Part shown: one piece after another, positions 1 to 8,783 of the stretch
How the letters are laid out: every line of letters starts with the position of its first letter
How positions within the stretch are numbered: position 1 is the first letter of the stretch
Source of the DNA: Silene noctiflora
Taxonomy: Eukaryota > Streptophyta > Magnoliopsida > Caryophyllales > Caryophyllaceae
NCBI GenBank assembly: GCA_009801015.1
Contig: VHZZ01000012.1
Span: forward strand, 443,202 to 466,120
Length of the DNA: 22,919 nucleotides
Direction of reading: 5' to 3'
The notes under the pieces: generated by a model
The model's input: the letters and a program-made list of their open reading frames with translations, nothing else
Told to the model about the DNA's origin: nothing
Database searches by the model: none
Translations under genes and position numbers: made by a program

Positions 1-678
1 GGCGGCAGTAGGCGGTGATGGTCGCCGGAATAATAAGGTTGTGGTGTTGGTGGTGTCGGGTTTGGGGGGTTAGGGTTAGGAGGGAAATTGATTTGAGGGA
101 AAAATGGATGCGGAATAATAAGGTTGTCGCGACTTTTTTTTTTATGTAAGGAACAATCATGACGGAAATTCCGTCAGGATTTTAAAAAAAAATCTCGGGA
201 AACTGACGGTTATTCCGTCAGTATTGATCAAACTTTGACTAATACTGACGGAAATTCCGTCAGTACTTTGCCTCAATTATTTGCGCACCGAACAAAATTC
301 AAGTGACGGTACTAACGGAATATCCGTCAGTATTAGTCAACTTTTGACGTTTACTGACGGAATATCCGTCAGTATTAGTCAATTTTTTGACTTTTGCTGA
401 CGGAATCTCCGTCAGTACCTTATCTCAATTATTGGAGAATTTTGGGCCAGAGGAGATGCGTTTCTGACGGATTTTTCCGTCAGTATTTTAGTTTTACTGA
501 CGGAAATTCCGTCAGTATTTTTTGCCGCCATTGACTTAGTCAACGCGCCAACATTTACTGACGGTTGGTGACGGATTTTCGGTCAGGATTATTTTCCGGA
601 CGGAAAATCCGTCAGTTTCCCGTTTTCACTGAATTCCGTCAGTATATCCGTCAGTTTCCCGTGTTATTTTTTGTAGTG
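1..678 (-). mobile_element. CACTA (En/Spm-type) transposon, terminal part; other end outside the window
   Basis: The sequence ends at 673-678 in GTAGTG preceded by a T run, so on the minus strand it begins CACTACAAAAAA, the classic CACTA terminus. Within 510 bp of that end there are about eleven copies of a short palindrome, CTGACGGAAATTCCGTCAGTA and variants (for example near 165, 202, 244, 354, 397, 462, 496 and 600). Such clustered inverted motifs are how CACTA transposases recognise element ends. Positions 679-681 (ATA) would be one copy of the 3-bp target duplication. The next base resumes satellite sequence in mid-monomer, so the element inserted into the array. No transposase frame is visible; positions 1-130 are G-rich and carry the repeated phrase GGAATAATAAGGTTGT, unassigned. 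The opposite end and the second target copy lie outside, so autonomy cannot be judged. Confidence 0.82.
155..655. repeat. Subterminal palindrome cluster of the CACTA element
   Basis: About eleven copies of a ~20-bp dyad of the form TGACGG-NNNN-CCGTCA occur at irregular 35-65-bp spacing. The centre varies (AAAT, AATA, AATC, TTTT) while the outer CTGACGG/CCGTCAG arms are conserved. Conserved arms with a variable centre suggest a bound motif rather than simple sequence decay. By analogy with En/Spm, these are probable transposase binding sites; that is inference. Confidence 0.75.
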
Positions 679-2096
679 ATAGATGAGTCTCAGACGAAAA
701 TCACGTACGACGAAAAAATAGGTGAATGCTTTTTATTTTGGGCTGAAAATTGAATACAGTAACTTATGAAGCGACCCCTTTCACGTGAAAGAAAAATCGA
801 GAGGAAAAGAAACATGAATCGGTACGACCTCTGAAACGGGTCAAATTTAAGTGTATAATAAACGTTTTTCGGGAATTTAAAGTCCTGGCTAAAAAATCTC
901 CGTAAATTATACGCATGGTTTATCGGGTGAGATAAAGAAACCATACAAATTTTGAGAATAAAAAAAGGACATTTCACAGTGCCGGTACGCGATAAACGAG
1001 TCTCGGACGAAAATCAAGTACGGCTTAAAAATAGATGAATACATGTTATTTAGGGCTGAAAATCGAATACGTTAACTTATGAAGCGTCCCCTGTCACGTG
1101 AAAGAAAAACCGGGAGGAAAAGAAACATGACCCCGCACGACCTTCCAAACGGGTCAAATTTAAGTGTATAATACACGTTTTTCGGGAATTTACAGTCTCG
1201 GGAAAAAATATCCGTAAATTATACGGATGGTTATTCAGGTCAGATAATGAAACCACGCAAATTTTGAGAAGTAACAGATCACATTTGATTGTTCCGGTAC
1301 GCTATAAACGAGTCTCGGACAAAAATCACGTACGGCTTAAAAATAGATGAAAACTTGTTATTTAGGGCTGAAAATTGTATACGGTAATCATTATGCGACC
1401 CCTATCACGTGAAAGAAAAACCGAAAGGAAAAGAAACATGACCCGACACGACCTTTCAAACGGGACAAATTTAAGTGTATAATACACGTTTTTCGGGAAT
1501 TTACATTCCCGGCTAAAAAATGTCCGTAAATCTTAAGGATGGGTTATCGGGTCAGATAAAAAAACCACACAAATTTTGAGATGCAACATAGGACATTTGA
1601 TTGTTCCAGAACGCAATAGATGAGTCTCGGACGAAAATCACGTACGGCGAAAAAATAGGTGAATGCTTTTTATTTAGGGCTGAAAATTGAATACAGTAAC
1701 TTATGAATCGACCCCTTTCACGTGAAAGAAAAATCGAGAAGAAAAGAAACATACCCGACATGACCTCCCACACGGGTCAAATTTAGGTATATAAATACAT
1801 GTTTTTCGGGAATATACAGTCCCGGCTAAAAAATGTCCGTAAATCATACGGATGGTGTATCGGGTGAGATAAAGAAACCATATAAATTTTGAGAATCAAC
1901 CTAGGACATTTCATACTACCGGTACGGCGATACGCTATAAACGAGTCTCGGAGGACAATCACATACCGCATAGAAGTAGATGAATACTTGTTATTTAGGG
2001 CTGAAAATCGAATACGGTAACTTATGAAGCGACCCTATCACGTGAAAGAAAAACCGGGAGGAAAAGAAACATGACCCGGCACGACCTACCAAACGG
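679..2096 (-). repeat. ~312-bp satellite array, left arm, outer block
   Basis: Tandem monomers are recognised by the recurring phrase TTAGGGCTGAAAATCGAATAC, whose starts near 1051, 1363, 1675 and 1996 are spaced 312, 312 and 321 bp. Each monomer carries, in order, a CACGTG (G-box-like) core, the phrase AAACGGGTCAAATTTAAG, a GTGTATAATACAC dyad, a CGGGA...TCCCG dyad and a TCCGTA...TACGGA dyad. The strand is called minus only because the right-hand array shows the same monomer reversed. Monomers starting near 740 and 1680 share private variants (GGGTGAGATAAAG, GACATTTCA, GGTGAATGC), giving a three-monomer period of 937 bp. The block is cut at 678 by a CACTA element and at 2096 by a copia fragment. 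Confidence 0.93.
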
Positions 2097-2719
2097 ACGA
2101 GTCATCTAGATCCGTTTGGAAGCTAGCATCTGCGAAACCGGTTGCGCATAGCTTAGACTCTCCTCCATAAGTCAATGCCCAATCCTTAGTCCTCCGTTGG
2201 TACTTAATGATGTTTTTAACAACTCCCCAGTGTGTTTCACCTGGATTGCCTTGGTACCGACTCGTCATACTCAATGCATATGCCACGTCTGGACGTGTGC
2301 ATATCATGGCATACATGATCGATCCTATAGCTGATGCATAAGGAANNCGACTCATGCGCTCNACCTCTTCCGGTGTCTTGGGTGACTGAGACTTGCTCAA
2401 CTNCATCCCAGANATCATTGGAAGGTTCCCCTTCTTGGAGTTGGTCATGCTGAANCTTTCAAGAATCTTATCCAAATAAGACTCNTGACTNAGTGATAAN
2501 ATCCGTCGTGATCTATCTCGATAGATACGGATTCCCAATATGCGTTGTGCCTCACCCAGATCTTTCATATGGAAATGGTTCTTTAACCATCCTTTTACCG
2601 AAGTTAAGAGATGAATGTCATTCCCAATCAAGAGTATGTCATCGACATACAATATCAAGAACGCAATCTTGCTCCCACTCGACTTGACATATAAGCATGG
2701 TTCCTCGACCGATCGAGTG
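2097..2719 (-). pseudogene. Ty1/copia reverse transcriptase-RNase H fragment embedded in satellite
   Basis: On the minus strand one frame reads through the Ty1/copia polymerase signature FLILYVDDILLIGND, then MKDLGEAQRILGIRIYRD, IGSIMYAMICTRPDVAYALS, HWGVVKNIIKY and finally GFADASFQTD at the start of RNase H. It covers about 205 residues, from just before the catalytic YVDD to the first RNase H residues. Gag, protease, integrase, most of the RT fingers and both LTRs are absent. The frame is free of stops, but nine Ns fall between 2346 and 2500, so several residues are undetermined. The piece is flanked on both sides by the satellite hexamer AAACGG (2091-2096 and 2720-2725), like a short target-site duplication. 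With no start, promoter or LTR it should be inactive. Confidence 0.9.
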
Positions 2720-5469
2720 AAACGGGTCAAATTTAAGTGTATAATACATGTTTTTCGGGAATTTACAGTCCCGTGAAAAAAATGTCCGTAATTCATAAGG
2801 ATGGTTTAGCACGTCAGATAAATAAACCACACACATTTTTAGAAACAACAGAGAACATTTGATTGTGTCGGTAAGCGATAAAGGAGTCTCGGACGAAAAT
2901 CACGTATGACGTAAAAATAGATAAATACTTTTTATTTAGGGTTGAAAATCGACTACAGTAACTTATAAAGCGACCCCTACTACGTGAAAGAAAACCCAAG
3001 AAGAAAAGAAGCATGACACGACACGAGCTACAAAACGAGTCAAATTTATGTCTATAATACACGTTTTTCGGGAATTTACTATCCCGTGAAAAAAATGTCC
3101 GTAAATCATGCGGATGGTTTATCGGGTCAAATAAAGAAACCACACAAACTTTGAGAAGCAACAGAGGACATTTGATTTTGTCGTTACACGATTAACGAGT
3201 CTCGGACAAAAATCACGTACGGCTTAAAAATAGATGAATATTTGTTATTCAGGTATGAAAATCGAATACGGTAACTTATGATGTGACCCTTGTCACGTGA
3301 AAAGAAAAAAGGGAGGAAAAGAAACATGATCCGGCACTACCTTCCAAACGGGTCAAATTTAAGTGTATAATACACGTTTTTCGGGGAATTTACAGTCTCG
3401 GGAAAAAAAAATATCCGCAAATCATACGGATGGTTTATCAGGTCAGATAAAGAAACCACACAAATTTTGAGAAGAAACAGAGGACATTTAATTGTTCTGG
3501 TACGCTATAAACGAGTCTCGGACGAAAATCACGTACGGCTTAAAAATAGATGAAAACTTGTTATTTAGGATTGACAATCGAATACGGTAATCATTAAGCA
3601 ACCCCTGTCACGTGAAAGAAAACCGAGAGGAAAAGAAACATGACCCGACACGACTTTTCAAACGGGTCAAATTTAAGTGTATAATACACGTTTTTCGGGA
3701 ATTTACAATTCCGGCTAAAAAATATCCGTAAATCTTATGGATGTTTTATCGGGTTAGATAAAGAAACCACGCAAGTTTTGAGAAGCAACGGAGGAAATTT
3801 GATTGTGCCGGTACGTTATAAACGAGTCTCGGGCGAAACTCATGTACGACTTAAAAATAGATGAATACTTGTTATTTAGGGCTGTAAATCGAATACGGTA
3901 ACTTATGAAGCGACCCTTGTCACGTGTATGAAAACCGGGAGGAAAAGAAGCATGACCCGGCACAACCTCCAAAACGGGTCAAATTTAAGTGTATAAATAC
4001 ACGTTTTTCGGAAATTTACAGTCCTGCTAAAAAAATGTCCATAAATCATATTGATGGTTTATCGGGTCAAATAACAAAACCACGCAAATTTTTAGCAACA
4101 ACAGAGGACATTTGATTGTGTCGGTAAGCGATATACGAGTCTTGGACAAAAATCACTTACGGCGTAAAATTAGTTGAATACTTGTTATTTATGGATGAAA
4201 ATCGAATACGGTAATCAAGAAGTGACCCCTGTCACATGAAAGAAAAACCGGGAGAAGAAGAAGCATAACCCGGCACGATCTACCAAACGGGTCAAATTTA
4301 AGTGTATAATACTCGTTTTTCGTGAATTTACAGTCCCGGGAAAAAAATGTTCGTAAATCATATGGATGATTTATCGGGTCATTTAAAGAAGCCACACAAA
4401 TTTTGAAAAGCAACAGCAGACATTTGTTTGTGCCGGTACGCGATAAACGGGTCTCGGACCAAAATCACGTACGGCGTAAAAATAGATGAATAATTGTTAT
4501 TTAGGGCTGAAAATTGAATACGGTAATCAAGAAGCGACCCCTGTCACGTGAAAGAAAAACCGGAAGGAAAAGAAGCATGACTTGGCACGACCTACCAAAC
4601 GGGTCAAATTTAAGTGTATATATACTACACGTTTTCCGGGAATTTATAGTCCCAGGAAAAAAATGTTCGTAAATCATACAAATGGTTTATCGGGTCAGAT
4701 AAATAAACCACACAAACTTTGAGAAGCAACAAAGGACATTTGATTTTGTCGGTACGCGATTAACGAGTCTCGGACAAAAATCACGTACGGCTTAGAAATT
4801 GATGAATACTTGTTATTTAGGTATGAAAATCGAATACGGTAACTTATGAAGCGACCCCTGTAATGTGTAAGAATAACCGGGAGGAAAAGGAACATGACCC
4901 GGCTCGACCTTTTAAACGGGCCAAATTTAAGTGTATAATACACGTTTTTCGGGAATTTACAGTCCCGGGAAAAAAATATCCGTAAATCATACGGATGGTT
5001 TATCGGGTCAGATAAAAAAACCAAAAAAATTTTGAGAAGCAACAAAGAACATTTGATTGTTCCGGTACGCTATAAACGAGTCTCGGACGAAAATTACGTA
5101 CGGCTTAAAAATAGAGGTAAACTTGTTATTTAGGGCTGAAAATCGAATACGGTAATCATTAAGCGACCCCTGTTATGTAAAAGAAAGACCGGGAGGAAAA
5201 GAATCATGAACCGGCACGACCTTTCAAACTGGTCAAATTTAAGTGTATAATACACGTTTTTCGGGGATTTACAGTCCCGGCTTAAAAATGTTCGTAAATC
5301 TTACGGATGGGTTATCGGGTCAGATAAAGAAACCACACAAATTTTGAGAATCAACAGAGGTCAGAGGACATTTGATTGTTCCGGAACGCTATAAAAGAGT
5401 TCGGACGAAAATCACGTACGGCTTAAAAATAGATGAATACTTGTTATTTAGGGCTGAAAATCAAATACG
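2720..5469 (-). repeat. ~312-bp satellite array, left arm, inner block
   Basis: The same monomer continues, with phrase starts near 2937, 3250, 3566, 3877, 4190, 4502, 4818, 5131 and 5449 (steps of 311-318 bp). Monomer subtypes recur every five units. The marker TAATCATTA, found in few units, occurs at 1385, 3588 and 5153, that is 1574 bp (after subtracting the 629-bp copia insertion) and 1565 bp apart. It is always preceded by a unit with an AAACTTGTTATTT tail. The array stops abruptly at about 5469 after GAAAATCAAATACG, where unique sequence begins. All open frames in it are satellite frames seen in many units and are not called as genes. Confidence 0.93.
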
Positions 5470-5558
5470 ATGTTTGCGTCATTTTGGTCGTGTTTATTTA
5501 TAATCTTACGTGGAGACGTTTAAGTTTTGCTCAATGATAACAATTTATGTGTTGATTT
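5470..5558. other. Short unique spacer between satellite and SINE
   Basis: About 90 bp of AT-rich sequence with no match to the monomer and no recognisable element. It defines the inner edge of the left array. Confidence 0.5.
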
Positions 5559-5569
5559 ACTGACGTCCG

Positions 5570-5755
5570 TTTTTTTTTTTTGGTGTAAACCATCTGGTTT
5601 AATCCGGATTCTTCCCGGGTAGGACCACTAGGGCGGTAAAGTTCTCCCTCATGAGTATCAACACTGCTGCATTCTCAGGGCTCGAACACGAGACCTCTGG
5701 TTAAGCTAGAATAACTCCTTGCCAGTTGATCTAAGTGCTCATGGGTACCGAGTCT
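5570..5755 (-). mobile_element. tRNA-derived SINE with poly(A) tail and target-site duplication
   Basis: Read on the minus strand, the element has an A-box-like TAGATCAACTGG (5722-5733) followed about 40 nt later by a B-box-like GTTCGAGCCC (5678-5687). These are the internal RNA polymerase III promoter of tRNA-derived SINEs. It ends in GGTTTACACC plus an A run (the T run at 5570-5580). It is flanked by the imperfect direct repeats ACTGACGTCCG (5559-5569) and ACCGACTTCCG (5756-5766), 9 of 11 identical, as expected from LINE-mediated retroposition. It encodes no protein. The B box closely matches tRNA consensus, but a solitary tRNA gene is unlikely because no cloverleaf is evident and the element has an A tail. 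Confidence 0.78.
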
Positions 5756-5774
5756 ACCGACTTCCGTTTCTGGT

Positions 5775-5885
5775 GTACATACAAGTCACACAACTCACAA
5801 GGTAATGCAATAAGAGAGGACGAAGATTTGAATCTGTGACCTCCGTCTTGACAACTACGGATTTAAGACATTCTTGGTGGGATGA
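5775..5885 (-). mobile_element. Possible second, degraded SINE
   Basis: On the minus strand the segment contains TAGTTGTCAAGACGG followed by AGATTCAAATCT, spaced about like the A and B boxes of a tRNA-derived SINE (8 of 10 bases of the B-box consensus). Its downstream end, GTACACCAGAAACGG, resembles the tail junction of the neighbouring SINE. The newer SINE may have inserted at the tail of this older one. Boundaries and identity are uncertain. Confidence 0.35.
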
Positions 5886-5964
5886 CACTACAATTAATCA
5901 TATATTCATACAATCATACTCGAATAGTGATCGAATGTAGTACAAAGTTTTGCACAAATTAGGG

Positions 5965-6225
5965 TTACCCTTACCCTGAGAGGACATGGATAGACAGTTA
6001 CCTATAAGTAGTTGAACCAATTAGTCATAAGAGGCAATAGTGCCCCTAATCTCGTGTATTTTGCCTAAAATTAAAATGACAGAATTTGGTGTTGCCAAAT
6101 TGTAATTGATGGGCCATAAGGCCCACTAAGCTGTCCTTTCGCGAAACATGCCCACGAGAAGCCTTTGAGATGTCAAGCGCGAAAGCCCGTTACATAACGG
6201 GCCCTAGGCCCATATATAGCTCAAT
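5965..6225 (+). promoter_or_regulatory. Promoter-like stretch without a following gene
   Basis: A telo-box-like TTAGGGTTA lies near 5969. TGGGCC/GGCCCA site-II-type motifs cluster at 6109-6124 and 6199-6212, and a TATA-like CATATATAGC follows at 6211-6220. Telo-box plus site II plus TATA is the usual arrangement of plant promoters for ribosomal-protein and growth genes. A 7-bp-arm palindrome (CCCGTTA-CA-TAACGGG, near 6186-6201) sits just upstream of the TATA. No coding frame follows before the MITE-like element at 6301. It could be a relic promoter, an LTR fragment or chance. Confidence 0.35.
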
Positions 6226-6300
6226 GCATAGCTTCATTGTAGACTTGTGTAGCTCTTATCATTGCTCCTTTTACGAGTGTCATAAGACGGTTTTATCAGT

Positions 6301-6540
6301 AAGGTTATGTTCTTTTTGTCTGAAAATAGTTGAAATGAACTGAATTAAATTTAATGAAGTTGAACTGAATTGAAGTAAGGTCCTGTTTTTTCTGGTTTAA
6401 TATCAACTCAATTCAGATCAGTTAGCTCTATTCAGTTGAGTTCTATTCAATTCAGTTTCATTCAGTTCAATTCAGTTTAGTTCAACTTCATTTAGTTTAA
6501 TTCACAGTTCAACTACTATCAGCCAAAAAGATCATGGCTT
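6301..6540. mobile_element. MITE-like element rich in CAGTTCAATTCAGTT
   Basis: The left end AAGGTTATGTTCTTTTTGTC and the reverse complement of the right end (AAGCCATGATCTTTTTGGCT) form imperfect terminal inverted repeats. Both are followed by a TAGTTGAA motif. The interior is filled with variants of CAGTTCAATTCAGTT in both orientations, so the element could fold on itself. It has no coding capacity. I could not see a clear target duplication, so the superfamily is unassigned. Confidence 0.6.
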
Positions 6541-6561
6541 AGGAGATTATTTGTGCAGACA

Positions 6562-6622
6562 TGAGTTAAACTGAACTGAACTGGAATTAGCTGAAATTAA
6601 ATCTAAAAAATCATGGTCTAAG
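6562..6622. mobile_element. Remnant end of the same MITE-like family
   Basis: The stretch carries TTAAACTGAACTGAACTGG and ends in AAAAAATCATGGTCTAAG (6605-6622), nearly the same terminus as AAAAAGATCATGGCTTAG of the element at 6301-6540. It is probably a truncated second copy 20 bp downstream, or the original end after an internal rearrangement. Confidence 0.5.
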
Positions 6623-6658
6623 TCAAGGGCAATATCAATCAAATGTAAAAATTAGTAA

Positions 6659-6676
6659 TTTTTTTTTTTTTTTTTT
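6659..6676. repeat. Poly(T) tract
   Basis: An uninterrupted run of about 18 T. It could be the tail of an old minus-strand retroposon or simple slippage. The flanking ~340 bp to 7028 holds a trinucleotide repeat but no gene or element that I recognise. Confidence 0.8.
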
Positions 6677-6821
6677 AACTGCTTGTCTTTAGTACACAAT
6701 CCAATTATGAAAGTGACGATCCATTAAACAAGCCTGTATATAGTAATCACACTCGTATCGAATGAAATCCATATTCGATCACTCGGTTAATACTCCATAT
6801 TTATGTTAGCAAGCTTCTTCT

Positions 6822-6822
<1 letters not shown>

Positions 6823-6866
<44 letters not shown>
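6823..6866. repeat. (ATA)n microsatellite
   Basis: About fourteen perfect ATA/AAT units. No coding context. Confidence 0.95.
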
Positions 6867-7028
6867 CCAATATAATTCTACCCTTAAGTGAAGACTTACA
6901 AGTTAGAAGTCTTGAACCTATTGTCCTAAATCCAAATGCAATGCTCAAACATTGAACAAATCAAAGCCACAAGCTTCTTTGTCTATATACCATTTACCAA
7001 ATCAACAAATTTCTCTAATAACTGGCAT

Positions 7029-7196
7029 ATCCGTCAGAAGTCGTCACAAGTTTGCGACGGATTAAGTATTACCCATGTGGGTAGATAAAATAAAACAAAT
7101 TGCTATTCTCTAAACACTTTGTTTTTGTCTTATTTACCTTACATGGATAGTACTTAACCCGTCGCAAGTTTGCGACGAATATACCCGTCACAAATG
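7029..7196. mobile_element. Palindromic MITE-like element (CGTCGCAAACTTGCGACGG family)
   Basis: The two halves are long imperfect inverted repeats. The left half reads TTTGCGACGGATTAAGTATT, then ACCCATGTGGGTAGATAA; the reverse complement of the right half reads CTTGCGACGGGTTAAGTACT, then ATCCATGTAAGGTAAATAA. Each outer end also carries CCGTC/GACGG motifs. The ~170-bp element would form a long hairpin, which is typical of MITEs that yield small RNAs. There is no coding capacity and no clear target duplication, so the class (Mutator-like or other) is open. Confidence 0.7.
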
Positions 7197-7416
7197 GAAA
7201 ATTGTATTACCAAATATCAACTACAAGTATTACCGTTGAAGGGTAGAGTATCCGTTGTACAATTCCCACTAAATTGACAACATGTATTTTCATCCAATCA
7301 AATTAGTGATTGCATTATTATTTTGAAAATGGCTCTTATAAAGCCCCAGTCACATTCATCATGAACTAAGTTCAAATATTCAGACTGTCGGTGTAACAAA
7401 ACTAAATATTAGAAAA

Positions 7417-7749
7417 CTAGTATAGCTCCCGTGCAATTGCACGGTATTTTAGATACAAATATTAGAGAATTTGACAATTAATTAAACTAATGCAGTTTAA
7501 CTCCATTTTAAAAAGAGTCGAAATTTGCATATATAATCCCAAGGAAATATTTTATTAGCCTTATTTATGTAAAAGTTAAACAATGATTGATGTTACAAAA
7601 TTAATTAGGAGATAAATATTGTTCAATAGTAAATATAGATAATGAAGACTAATTAATTAGGAAATAAATATTGTCAAGTAAATAACACTTAGGCGGGAAA
7701 TTTGAGCGGGAGAATTTAGAGATTTGTTAATCTTTTAGTATATAGGGGA
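7417..7749 (-). mobile_element. Small non-autonomous Helitron
   Basis: On the minus strand the element begins TCCCCTATATACTAAAAGAT after a host A and ends with CTAG before a host T, the A|TC...CTAG|T arrangement of Helitrons. A perfect 16-bp hairpin, CCGTGCAATTGCACGG (7429-7444), lies about 8 nt inside the CTAG end, as expected for the rolling-circle terminator. There are no inverted repeats or target duplication. At 333 bp it encodes nothing and would depend on a RepHel helicase elsewhere. Its 5' end resembles that of the Helitron at 12536 (TCTCCTTACTACTAAGAGAA), suggesting one family. Confidence 0.8.
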
Positions 7750-8430
7750 TGCCCTTAAATCGTCAGTCACACGTTCTTATTTAAAACAAACATATAACCG
7801 TCTTAAATATAAATAAAATAAAAAATAAATAACACAAAATCAGAATACATTAAGATTAGCAAAAAGCTTGTCTCATTTATACAATTGTAACCTGAACTCC
7901 TATTCGAATGTGACCGTTTCAAGGGAAACTTTAACCACTATTTTTCCTCATAAAAGTACCAAATTCTTACCAAACTCCCTTAAATTAATTTTAGTATCCC
8001 TTAATATAAGAGCATGCAAAATATCATCATCTAAAATTTTAGATTTTATCTCAATATTCTTACTTGTTGACATCTTTATTCTTATCTAACAATCTTACTC
8101 AATCTTTTCCTTACCTTTCTCCCCAATATCTCAACCTTTTTATCTCTACTTGTCTCCTTTTTCTCTTTGAATCTCCCCTTTTTCTACTCCAAGGTAATGT
8201 TGTTATTATTATTCAATCCCCTACATAAAAATTGAAATCTTCAAAAAGTATTAAAAAATTAAAAATACTTTTATTTTTTTTAACCAATTCAATTCTAACT
8301 TAAATTACCCAGACCTTATAAACCGTCATTTAAACACGAGCACAATCCAAAACGGGTAGGGTAAATCTTTCTTAAGATTGTTGTAAATATAAAACAAATT
8401 TATTCAGTCTTAAACACTAATTAATATTTG

Positions 8431-8432
<2 letters not shown>
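7750..8432. other. AT-rich intergenic DNA, no gene seen
   Basis: Lies upstream of the endosulfine-like gene. A 73-codon open frame at 7868-8089 is low-complexity (Leu/Ile/Ser-rich from T-rich DNA) and unlike any family I know. No RNA gene or element boundary is evident. Confidence 0.5.

Positions 8433-8478
<46 letters not shown>
8433..8478. repeat. (TA)n microsatellite
   Basis: About 23 uninterrupted TA units, roughly 0.35 kb upstream of the probable promoter of the gene that follows. Likely length-polymorphic. Confidence 0.95.
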
Positions 8479-8481
<3 letters not shown>

Positions 8482-8539
8482 GAATGTTTTAAGTACATAC
8501 AGAGTATTATATATTTATATATACATCTGTCCACAAATA

Positions 8540-8721
8540 GGATTATACATCCAGTTGTATATAAGTATTGTACAACCAAGGTATAAGAATTCGAGCTTAT
8601 ATATTTTTTTTTGAGCTAATGCAAAGTTCATATTTTTAATGTGTAAATGGATGAGATTAAATACTTTCTAATAAAGCTCAGATTCTACACCGTACAACTG
8701 GTACAACTGGTTGTATAATCC
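8540..8721. mobile_element. MITE-like element X, copy 1 (promoter-proximal)
   Basis: Left end GGATTATACATCCAGTTGTA; the reverse complement of the right end is GGATTATACAACCAGTTGTA, a 20-bp terminal inverted repeat with one mismatch. The ~182-bp element is AT-rich and non-coding. It ends about 60 bp before the TATA-like box of the downstream gene. Copies with the same GGATTATACATC/GATGTATAATCC termini occur at 9239 and 11856. No target duplication is clear. Confidence 0.65.
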
Positions 8722-8783
8722 ATGAATTGAATCCGTAACAAAATAATACATACAATTGTATGTACCTAATTTGTAGTTTATAG

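Noticed and set aside
68..81. Telomere-like GGGTTAGGGTTAGG
   Set aside because: Only two units, inside a CACTA element; no array, so not evidence of a chromosome end.
679..5469. Many 60-116-codon minus-strand frames with similar peptides
   Set aside because: They are the same satellite frame read from successive monomers. Starts and stops shift between units and indels are mostly not multiples of three; no promoter or gene structure is seen.
5678..5733. Functional tRNA gene on the minus strand
   Set aside because: A and B boxes are present but there is no recognisable acceptor stem or cloverleaf, and the unit has an A tail and flanking repeats, so a SINE fits better.
7868..8089. 73-codon frame as a small gene
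   Set aside because: AT-rich low-complexity translation with no conserved motif, no supporting promoter and no family resemblance.
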